From assembly GCA_023135995.1 (NCBI GenBank), contig JAGLRY010000062.1:1-12870 (forward strand): 12,870 nt of DNA, read 5' to 3'. The DNA is from Candidatus Aminicenantota bacterium. GTDB taxonomy: Bacteria > Acidobacteriota > Aminicenantia > Aminicenantales > Aminicenantaceae. Both the position numbers and the translations under genes were made by a program. The notes beneath the pieces were generated by a model that made no database searches, was not told where the DNA came from, and worked only from the letters and a program-made list of their open reading frames with translations. Positions 6,982 through 12,870 of the stretch are shown here, in pieces. Numbering within the stretch: position 1 is the stretch's first letter; every line of letters begins with the position of its first letter.

Positions 6982-8352
6982 ATGAAACTCAGACAGGAAA
7001 TATTCAGAGAATACGATATCAGAGGCATCGTAGGCGAAGACCTGACTCCGGAAACCGTCGAGTTGCTCGGTAAAGGGATCGGGACATACTTCCGCCGCCA
7101 GGGGAAAAAAGATGTCGCCCTGGGGGGAGACTGCAGGCTCAGCACCCCCCAGTTTGCAGAAGCCCTAGCCAGAGGGCTTCTTTCCACAGGATGTTCGGTG
7201 ACTCACCTGGGGACGATCCCGACACCGCTCCTCTACTTCACCATGTACACTAAGCCAAACGATGCAGGAGTGATGATCACCGGTTCGCACAATCCCCCTG
7301 AATTCAACGGATTCAAGGTGATGGTCGGGAAGGAGACTCTCTTCGGAAAGACCATTTTGGACATTTACTCCCTGATAAAGAATTCGGATTTCATCCAGGA
7401 GCCCCCTGGGGAGACATCCAGGATAAACATCGGTCCTGAATACCACAACTGGGTGGTGAACGACATCTCTCTTTCCAAGAAACTGAGAGTGGTCGTCGAC
7501 GCGGGAAACGGCACGGGGGGAGTGGTGGCTGTACCCATTTTTGAAGATCTCGGTTGCGAGGTTATCCCCCTCTACTGCGAGATGGACGGCAACTTCCCCA
7601 ACCACCATCCGGACCCGACTCTTCCCGAGGCTCTCGAGGACCTGATCAAGAAAGTTGCGGAAACAGAGGCGGATCTGGGTATTGCCTACGACGGAGACAG
7701 CGACCGGATCGGAGTTATCGACGATAAAGGCAAGATCATCTGGGGAGACATGCTGATGGTGCTCTTCTCGAGAGATATCCTCCCAAAAAATCCCGGCGCC
7801 GTGGTTATTTCTGAGGTCAAAGCCTCAAAGCTCCTCTACGAAGAGATCGAGAAGCTGGGCGGGCGTCCGATCATGTGGAAAACCGGCCATTCCCTGATGA
7901 AGAAAAAGATCAAAGAGGAACAGGCGCTTCTGGCCGGAGAGATGAGCGGACATATCTTTTTCGCCGATAGGTTTTTCGGGTTTGACGATGCCATCTATTC
8001 CTCAGCCCGTGTCTTGGAGATCCTCTCCCGGTCAGAGAAAACTCTTTCCGAGCTGCTCGCTGACCTTCCCAAGACATATGTTACACCTGAGATCAGGATC
8101 TATGCCTCAGACGAAGTCAAATTCAAGATCGTGGATGGAGTGAAGGACGTGCTTTCAGCAAAACATCCGATCATCGATATCGACGGAGTCAGAGCCATAT
8201 ATCCCACGGGATGGGCTCTTGTGAGGGCGTCCAACACCCAAGGAGCCCTCGTTCTCCGCTTCGAGGCGGACACCGAAGAGGACCTTGCGGCCATCCGCAA
8301 AGAGGTGAAACAAACGCTCGAGTCTGTCATCGCAAAACTCGAGGATTCATGA
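6982..8352 (+). CDS. manB: phosphomannomutase/phosphoglucomutase (ManB/AlgC type)
   Basis: A 456-aa alpha-D-phosphohexomutase interconverting mannose- or glucose-6-phosphate and the 1-phosphates through a phosphoserine. The active-site serine is S102 in MITGSHNPPEFNGFK, the Mg2+ loop is DGDSDR (237-242), the sugar-specificity loop is GEMSGH (319-324) followed by FFGFDDAIYS, and the phosphate-binding loop is RASNTQ (415-420). GEMSGH plus the FGFDD segment resembles the dual-specificity Pseudomonas AlgC enzyme, so it may serve both mannose and glucose routes. The adjacent manC argues for GDP-mannose synthesis. A GGGGTG ribosome-binding site lies five nt upstream of the ATG. The manB symbol is a family call; algC would also fit. 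Confidence 0.93.
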   Translation: MKLRQEIFREYDIRGIVGEDLTPETVELLGKGIGTYFRRQGKKDVALGGDCRLSTPQFAEALARGLLSTGCSVTHLGTIPTPLLYFTMYTKPNDAGVMITGSHNPPEFNGFKVMVGKETLFGKTILDIYSLIKNSDFIQEPPGETSRINIGPEYHNWVVNDISLSKKLRVVVDAGNGTGGVVAVPIFEDLGCEVIPLYCEMDGNFPNHHPDPTLPEALEDLIKKVAETEADLGIAYDGDSDRIGVIDDKGKIIWGDMLMVLFSRDILPKNPGAVVISEVKASKLLYEEIEKLGGRPIMWKTGHSLMKKKIKEEQALLAGEMSGHIFFADRFFGFDDAIYSSARVLEILSRSEKTLSELLADLPKTYVTPEIRIYASDEVKFKIVDGVKDVLSAKHPIIDIDGVRAIYPTGWALVRASNTQGALVLRFEADTEEDLAAIRKEVKQTLESVIAKLEDS

Positions 8353-8359
8353 GGTAAAA

Positions 8360-9436
8360 ATGGAATTCTATGCAGTGATTTTGGCCGGTGGGATCGGCAC
8401 ACGATTCTGGCCCCTGAGCCGGAGAGAGAGACCCAAACAGTTCCTCCCCATCATCAGTGAAAAAACGATGATCGAAGAAACGGTCCAGCGCCTGACGCCA
8501 CTCATCCCTCTCGAAAGGATTTACACCATCGCCAACAGCAAGCAGTCCCGGTCGATCAGGGACATCTTTCCCGACATTCCGGACGCCAATTTTTTCATCG
8601 AACCACTCGGGAGAAACACCGCGCCTTCATTGATCTTGGCGACCGCTCACGTCTTTCTTCAAAACGCCGAGGCCGTTGTGGCGGCACTCCCCGCAGACCA
8701 CCTCATCACAGATGTTCCTCTTTTTCTTAAAAAACTCGAAGCCGGCGCTAAAGCGGCAGCTGAACGAGACGACCTCGTCACTTTCGGCATTCCTCCATCC
8801 TATCCATCCACAGGATACGGCTACATCCAGTTTTCCCGGGAGGGCTCTCAAAAGATCAAGGATGAAGACTTCTATCCCGTCCAGGAATTCAAGGAAAAGC
8901 CCGATGTGGCGCAAGCCAAAGTTTTCCTCGAGGCCGACAATTATTTCTGGAACTCGGGGATGTTCCTCTGGAAAGCGGAAACCTTTGCCCGCAAGCTCAA
9001 AGAATCTGCCCCCGAGTGGCACGTTTACTGGGAGAAAATTCTTCAGGCCCTCCAAGGCAAAGACGAGCCCCAGATCGCTGCCATCTTTGAGACCATCCCC
9101 TCCACCTCGATCGATTATGCGCTCATGGAGAAAGCCAAGGGGGTGCTGATGTGTGAAGGCGATTTCGGATGGTCGGATGTGGGCGCCTGGTCCTCCCTGC
9201 TGAATATCTGGCCCAAGGACCAGGAAGGAAACGCACTGAGGGCTGAGAGCATGCTCCTTGATTCGGAAAACTGCCTTGTCTACAGCCGGGACAAACTGAC
9301 CGCCCTCATTGGCGTCAAAGACCTCATCGTCGTGGACACACCGGATGCGCTCCTCATCTGCCACAAAGATCAGGACCAGAAGGTGAAAGACATCGTCGGA
9401 CTCCTTAAAAAAAGCAACAAAGACAAATATTTATGA
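8360..9436 (+). CDS. manC: mannose-1-phosphate guanylyltransferase
   Basis: A 358-aa nucleotidyltransferase making GDP-mannose from mannose-1-phosphate and GTP. The pyrophosphorylase signature GGIGTRFWPLSRRERPKQFL lies at 10-29, followed by EPLGRNTAPS (81-90), ALPADHLI (109-116), EFKEKPD (176-182), the sugar-binding YFWNSGMFLWK (195-205) and GDFGWSDVGAW (267-277). It is the short single-function form: the roughly 110-residue cupin phosphomannose-isomerase domain of bifunctional ManC/AlgA is missing. No isomerase gene is in the window, so mannose-6-phosphate must come from elsewhere. The ribosome-binding site GAGG overlaps the stop codon of the preceding mutase gene, so the two are almost certainly co-transcribed. 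Confidence 0.94.
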   Translation: MEFYAVILAGGIGTRFWPLSRRERPKQFLPIISEKTMIEETVQRLTPLIPLERIYTIANSKQSRSIRDIFPDIPDANFFIEPLGRNTAPSLILATAHVFLQNAEAVVAALPADHLITDVPLFLKKLEAGAKAAAERDDLVTFGIPPSYPSTGYGYIQFSREGSQKIKDEDFYPVQEFKEKPDVAQAKVFLEADNYFWNSGMFLWKAETFARKLKESAPEWHVYWEKILQALQGKDEPQIAAIFETIPSTSIDYALMEKAKGVLMCEGDFGWSDVGAWSSLLNIWPKDQEGNALRAESMLLDSENCLVYSRDKLTALIGVKDLIVVDTPDALLICHKDQDQKVKDIVGLLKKSNKDKYL

Positions 9437-9655
9437 ATGGACTTTGGAACAAAGTCTTCATCTGCAGGCAATGTCGTCTACATCAACCGTGATCACCCCT
9501 TATTCCAAAGAGAATCCCAGAAGGCTGCAACATACATAATGTACATCGCCCGTCTTTTAACGCAGGAGATTTCCCTGATGAAAGAGACCCGAAGCCCCCG
9601 ACTGGCCTTCACCCGACAGAGCAAACTCCTTAAGGATGCTTTTTCAGAAGATTAG
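9437..9655 (+). CDS. 72-aa ORF, possible C-terminal remnant of a larger protein
   Basis: A 72-codon ORF begins immediately after the manC stop (TGA ATG) with no recognisable ribosome-binding site. The composition looks coding: NVVYINRDHPLFQRE at 12-26, then an amphipathic helix-rich part (YIMYIARLLTQEISLMK) and a charged end (FTRQSKLLKDAFSED). The INRDHPLF-then-helix pattern recalls the C-terminal end of large GHKL/Hsp90-like ATPase hypothetical proteins, but this comes from memory of the family and is weak. Its N-terminal bulk would overlap manC and is absent, so it may be a gene remnant. A genuine short protein translated by reinitiation after manC is the alternative. Confidence 0.45.
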   Translation: MDFGTKSSSAGNVVYINRDHPLFQRESQKAATYIMYIARLLTQEISLMKETRSPRLAFTRQSKLLKDAFSED

Positions 9656-9736
9656 TTTTGGGGGAGATAAAAACATCACTGCTAGAAACGCTCGCAGACA
9701 GAGCTCAATAGCGGCACCAAACTAAGTCTTTTTACA
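9656..9736. other. convergent intergenic region
   Basis: This 81-bp stretch separates plus-strand genes on the left from minus-strand genes on the right and should hold transcription ends. Only weak short inverted repeats are visible (for example GCTC...GAGC around 9690-9705), with no strong stem plus T-run in either direction. No RNA gene was recognised. Confidence 0.4.
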
Positions 9737-10267
9737 TCAAGAATTTAAATTAAACCAGTAAATCGAGAGCTCTTTCTCGAGCTCTTTGTAGTGGGGGAAT
9801 TTTTTCGCTATGATCCCCCAGAACTTATCATTGTGCCGCATCTGCTTGAGATGAGAGACCTCATGATAGACCACATAATCGATCAATTCTCCGGGCATGT
9901 CCTTCATCAATCTGTTGATGGTGATGTTCCCACTTGAGTTGCAACTCGCCCATTTTGTCCTCATCTTGCGGAATCCAATTTTCTTCACCGTCACGTTCAG
10001 TTCCTTTGAAGCTTTTTCGGCACAGGCATGGACAGATTTCTTAAAATCCTGAGCTGTCCTTTTGACTAAATCTCTCTTGGCTCCAACCTTCTTGCACTCC
10101 TCGATAAAATCATGCTTTTTCTTGACCCACCTCCTGTGCCTTCGATAGACAGCTTCGGGGTCTGCTCCGTAAGGGAGGACGATGTGCAGTTCGCCCGTCA
10201 CAAACTCCAGCCGGGAATACTTGACTTTTCTGTAGGAGATTTTATGGGGGATCTCATTCAATTCCAT
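9737..10267 (-). CDS. YgjP-like zinc metallopeptidase domain protein (DUF45, COG1451)
   Basis: A 176-aa predicted zinc metallopeptidase. The zinc-binding signature YHEVSHLKQMRHNDKFW gives H135, E136 and H139, with H145 as the likely third ligand. The preceding KWASCNSSGNITINRLM block (105-121) is the other hallmark of the YgjP/DUF45 family. The N-terminal part (ISYRKVKYSRLEF and VLPYGADPEAV) also fits. It is shorter than many members (about 230 aa) because the N-terminus is compact. There is no signal peptide or membrane segment, so it is probably cytoplasmic. The biological substrate is unknown in the family. It lies 71 bp downstream of the RdhC-like gene on the same strand, but no functional link is evident. 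Confidence 0.88.
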   Translation of the reverse strand: MELNEIPHKISYRKVKYSRLEFVTGELHIVLPYGADPEAVYRRHRRWVKKKHDFIEECKKVGAKRDLVKRTAQDFKKSVHACAEKASKELNVTVKKIGFRKMRTKWASCNSSGNITINRLMKDMPGELIDYVVYHEVSHLKQMRHNDKFWGIIAKKFPHYKELEKELSIYWFNLNS

Positions 10268-10338
10268 AATTCACCACGCTTTCAAGTGTCATCTTGTGCA
10301 ACGGGTTAATCCCATCCATAGACAAATTTTATTTCTCA

Positions 10339-11667
10339 TTAATCATGGCCTCGTTTTTCTTCCTTTGGTTTTGGTATCCAGTACACTCGATTCGCAAGTG
10401 GTATTCTTAGCTCTATGGCTCCGGGCGTGTTTGAAGAAACACTCTGTCTGGGGCGCGTTTTTAACAAAAGCTCCTTGATCCAATTCCTTATCAACCGGAT
10501 GAAGTCAGTCACAGGCCTGAGAGGACAGAGATAACCGCACCACGGTCGCCGGATGAACAGAGAGGCCACGAGAACGATCCCCAACAGTGCAAACTGATAA
10601 TTCGAACCGATGAGCCGGAAAAACGCCCCGAAGACCTCGTAGCTGGAGAGTCCTGGATTCCGGAAGATCAGAGCGATCACGATGGCAGCCAACGCCAGCG
10701 ATCTCTGGCCCCAACGGAGCAGGTTGTGCGCCTGCCGGGGGACACGAACTTTGGCTCCGCCCACAACTCCCAGGCATTCCTGTGTGGCCCCAAAGGGACA
10801 GAACCACTCACAGTAGGGATTTTTGTTGTCTATGGTGTAAATAAAAAGAATGCCTCCGATAAGAATGAACCAGTACAGATGGGTCTGCCACGTCGGCCAG
10901 AATCCCAGGAGGAGTTTGTTGATCCATACGATCGTCAAGGGCATATTGTACACAAACCCCAGCACCGCCAACCCCACCAGCATGGATACCCATCGGGCTG
11001 TTTTCTTGTACTTGAAACGGCGCAGCCGGCCCACAATACCTAAGCCAAAAAGGGCGACAAGGACGGCCTCGGGGAATCCAAACTGAACCTTCGGAGCGGG
11101 TTCAGGAGGAAGAGAGAATCCCAGGTTTCTCGAGGCGACTTTACGCGTGGCTTTGCGCACCGAATCCGTGATCGCTCGACAGGAATAAGTGGCCCCAGTG
11201 ACTCCATCCACATCATTCCCGAGAGCGAGAGGGTTGGAGTAGGTCTTTCCCCTGAGGGAATCGAGAAGGTCGCTTCTGAGCACTCTCCGGAGGAAGGCCA
11301 CGGTCTCTCTCTGTTCGACGACCACCAATCCGAGGATCACCCCCTCAGGAGAAACGGCCACAGCGACTTCCATCTCGCCGCCGTATCCGTGGGCCTTTCC
11401 GGTTGTTACATAACCCATCAGCGACCCCCCAGATTGGTCATCCCATGCTGCATACGTCCCAATGCCGATAGCTTCGAACCGGCTGGCCTCCGGAAGGGCC
11501 TGCTCTAGGAATGGAAACAGGTCTGCCTCGGCCCGAAAGGACCCGATAACCCAAGCCACAACAATAATCCCTAAAGCCACAACAGCCAGAAAACGTTCCA
11601 AACGTCTAGAATTCGTTCTTCGACGACCATGGTTCATGGATTTCTCGTTTTCCAGGTCTTTGTTCAC
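10339..11667 (-). CDS. rdhC: RdhC/NosR-like membrane protein with FMN-binding domain and 4Fe-4S motifs
   Basis: A 442-aa polytopic membrane redox protein. A basic N-terminus precedes TM1 (about 25-43). Residues about 65-175 form an extracytoplasmic FMN-binding domain ending in DGVTGATYS, where T160 is the expected site of ApbE-dependent covalent FMN attachment. Five more hydrophobic segments follow (about 198-214, 224-241, 262-278, 321-336, 355-372), with two CxxxCP motifs at C286/C290 (CEWFCP) and C377/C381 (CGYLCP). This architecture is shared by NosR/NirI and by RdhC/PceC of organohalide-respiring bacteria. The RdhA-like gene directly upstream on the same strand (63 bp) favours the RdhC call. 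There is no C-terminal soluble ferredoxin domain as in NosR. It may pass electrons across the membrane to RdhA (inference). The start is GTG at 11667 or ATG at 11637, and neither has a strong ribosome-binding site. Confidence 0.83.
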   Translation of the reverse strand: MNKDLENEKSMNHGRRRTNSRRLERFLAVVALGIIVVAWVIGSFRAEADLFPFLEQALPEASRFEAIGIGTYAAWDDQSGGSLMGYVTTGKAHGYGGEMEVAVAVSPEGVILGLVVVEQRETVAFLRRVLRSDLLDSLRGKTYSNPLALGNDVDGVTGATYSCRAITDSVRKATRKVASRNLGFSLPPEPAPKVQFGFPEAVLVALFGLGIVGRLRRFKYKKTARWVSMLVGLAVLGFVYNMPLTIVWINKLLLGFWPTWQTHLYWFILIGGILFIYTIDNKNPYCEWFCPFGATQECLGVVGGAKVRVPRQAHNLLRWGQRSLALAAIVIALIFRNPGLSSYEVFGAFFRLIGSNYQFALLGIVLVASLFIRRPWCGYLCPLRPVTDFIRLIRNWIKELLLKTRPRQSVSSNTPGAIELRIPLANRVYWIPKPKEEKRGHD

Positions 11668-11730
11668 GGTTATCTTGTCACGTCGTCAAAACTCACACCT
11701 CATGATTTTCCTAGTTTGCTGTGTTGAACG

Positions 11731-12870
11731 CTACATCGATTCTCTTGATGTGATACATTTCTTTCCGTCCATGCCCCAGAATTCTCTATTCTGGAGCTGT
11801 TGGCCGTAACCACTGGCTTGATCGAGAGTCACCATGAGTGAGTTCAGAGGTCCGATCCGGCCTTTGATAGCCTTGCGGATGATCCTGTGAAGCCACGAAT
11901 TGTTGGGTTTTGTGAAGGGACACACAAGCTTGCAGTTGGAGCAGCTGAATCCGTTGAAGTCGTAGCACTTTTCAGATTCGATATACCACTTTAAAGTCCC
12001 GGGATTGTTGGAAGGAGATTTCCCTTCCCAAGTCCGCGAGCCATGGGTGATGGCGTTGCTCGGACAGTCATCGGCACACAGCAAACACGCCTCACAGAAT
12101 TCGACGACTCCGAAGTTTATGCGAGGATCGGGAAGTATGGGCATATCGGTGATGACCTTGGCCAAACGGACACGGGGTCCGTACTTGGGTGTGATCAAAA
12201 GGCCCAACCGCCCCAACTGCCCCAGGCCCGCATCAATGGCCATGGGGATGCTCAGCCCGATCCCGTTCCCTGCGGGGATCGCACGATACCCGAGCCCCCG
12301 GATGAACTCGGCAAGCGTCGCTGCGGTGTAGGCCATACGCGAATAGCCATCCCCGACAGCAGCTGAGGCCAATCTCCCTGGGGAGTTCGCGATCCCATAG
12401 AAGTCCTCTTCAAAAGCCAGGGCCACGACACGATTCATCGACTGTGGGATGTACAAGGCCTCATCGATCTGGCCAAAGCGGTCTCCCTCTGAAAGAACCG
12501 GGATGGCACACCCTCTGTCTTCTTTCCGCGGAGAAAACCGATCCGAATACAACCACAATGGATTCAGCTCGGCAACACCTGCCAAGGATGCGCCGTAGAA
12601 AAGGGCAGCATGCTTCACAGCCAGGGTGGCCTCCTCCCAGCTCATATCCAAGTCGGCAGGATCCCATGGGCCAAGCTCATGCAGGCCCAGGCCGCGGACC
12701 ATTCCGCGGTGAAGCTCCCACTGGTAAGAGGCACAGCCATGGACGTTTGCCGTATGCCAAGACGCAGCCATTAAGGCATAGTCCAGCCGCGTCTGATTCG
12801 GGATCTGCCCTTTTCCCTCCACTAGGTTTATATAGGCAAGGTCCTCCCCAGACTCGGGTCGATCTTGTCG
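11731..12870 (-). CDS. rdhA: reductive dehalogenase catalytic subunit (RdhA family), 5' end outside window
   Basis: A corrinoid-dependent reductive-dehalogenase-like protein. The frame stays open to the right edge, so the GTG at 12822 is internal and the N-terminus, including any Tat signal, is missing. Counting from that GTG, the NPLWLYSDRF segment (87-96) is RdhA-like. Y160, N186 and R219 have exactly the spacing (26 and 33) of the PceA active-site residues Y246, N272 and R305, inside GDGYSRMAY, PAGNGIGLSIP and TPKYGPRVR. Two 4Fe-4S motifs follow: C243/C246/C249/C253 (CEACLLCADDCP) and C286/C294/C297/C301 (CSNCKLVCP). It stops shortly after the clusters, unlike cytoplasmic NpRdhA-type enzymes, which carry a fused C-terminal reductase. 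Queuosine reductase (QueG) shares the clusters but not the PceA triad context. The substrate cannot be told. Confidence 0.88.
   Translation of the reverse strand, partial: RQDRPESGEDLAYINLVEGKGQIPNQTRLDYALMAASWHTANVHGCASYQWELHRGMVRGLGLHELGPWDPADLDMSWEEATLAVKHAALFYGASLAGVAELNPLWLYSDRFSPRKEDRGCAIPVLSEGDRFGQIDEALYIPQSMNRVVALAFEEDFYGIANSPGRLASAAVGDGYSRMAYTAATLAEFIRGLGYRAIPAGNGIGLSIPMAIDAGLGQLGRLGLLITPKYGPRVRLAKVITDMPILPDPRINFGVVEFCEACLLCADDCPSNAITHGSRTWEGKSPSNNPGTLKWYIESEKCYDFNGFSCSNCKLVCPFTKPNNSWLHRIIRKAIKGRIGPLNSLMVTLDQASGYGQQLQNREFWGMDGKKCITSRESM

Noticed and set aside
8627..9364. Long open frame on the minus strand opposite manC
   Set aside because: It is antisense to a clear manC, shows no family motifs, and results from the codon bias of the real gene. 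Similar shadows oppose pyrG and kdsD.
9760..9795. Repeated GAGCTCTTT/CTCGAG palindromic bases
   Set aside because: They lie inside the peptidase coding region and are explained by Lys-Glu-Leu codons (KELEKELS).
11731..11765. Short inverted repeat ACATC...GATGT near the rdhA stop
   Set aside because: Only 5 bp, within the last codons of rdhA, and without a T-run. Not a convincing terminator or dehalobox.
11731..12822. Epoxyqueuosine reductase (QueG) as the identity of the double-cluster protein
   Set aside because: QueG shares the tandem 4Fe-4S motifs, but the exact Tyr/Asn/Arg spacing, the GPRVRLAKVITD segment and the neighbouring RdhC-like gene fit RdhA better.

Overview
The window comes from a diderm (Gram-negative-type) bacterium. 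Five consecutive genes make and activate Kdo, the inner-core sugar of lipopolysaccharide, next to a chromosomal parABS partition locus. The far end carries a reductive-dehalogenase-type corrinoid/Fe-S enzyme and its flavin/Fe-S membrane partner, which points to an anaerobe. The phylum cannot be fixed from the sequence.

Layout. Bases 1-184 are an AT-rich leader that ends in a near-perfect parS palindrome just before parA. A tightly packed plus-strand operon runs from 185 to 6888: parA, parB, a bactofilin, kdsB, pyrG, kdsA, kdsD (kpsF type) and kdsC. Almost every junction overlaps or abuts (ATGA, ATGA, TTGA, 8 nt, 26 nt, 13-nt gap, TGATG), so the block is probably co-transcribed and in part translationally coupled. 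A 93-bp gap with an 11-bp hairpin separates it from a second plus-strand pair: a phosphomannomutase/phosphoglucomutase (manB/algC type) and mannose-1-phosphate guanylyltransferase (manC). A 72-codon ORF that looks like the C-terminal remnant of a larger protein follows. From 9737 to the right edge everything is on the minus strand: a YgjP-like zinc peptidase, an RdhC/NosR-like FMN-binding polyferredoxin, and an RdhA-like reductive dehalogenase that runs off the window at its 5' end.

How the genes fit together. ParA, ParB and parS form the chromosome segregation module, and the bactofilin behind them is a likely polymer scaffold for it, as known in Myxococcus. KdsD, KdsA, KdsC and KdsB convert ribulose-5-P via arabinose-5-P, Kdo-8-P and Kdo to CMP-Kdo, and PyrG makes the CTP that KdsB consumes. 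ParB-family proteins also use CTP, so the operon holds one CTP producer and two CTP users. ManB and ManC make GDP-mannose for surface glycans. The RdhA/RdhC pair is the most unusual content: all three PceA-type catalytic residues and both 4Fe-4S motifs are present, but no rdhB anchor gene lies between or downstream of the pair within the window.
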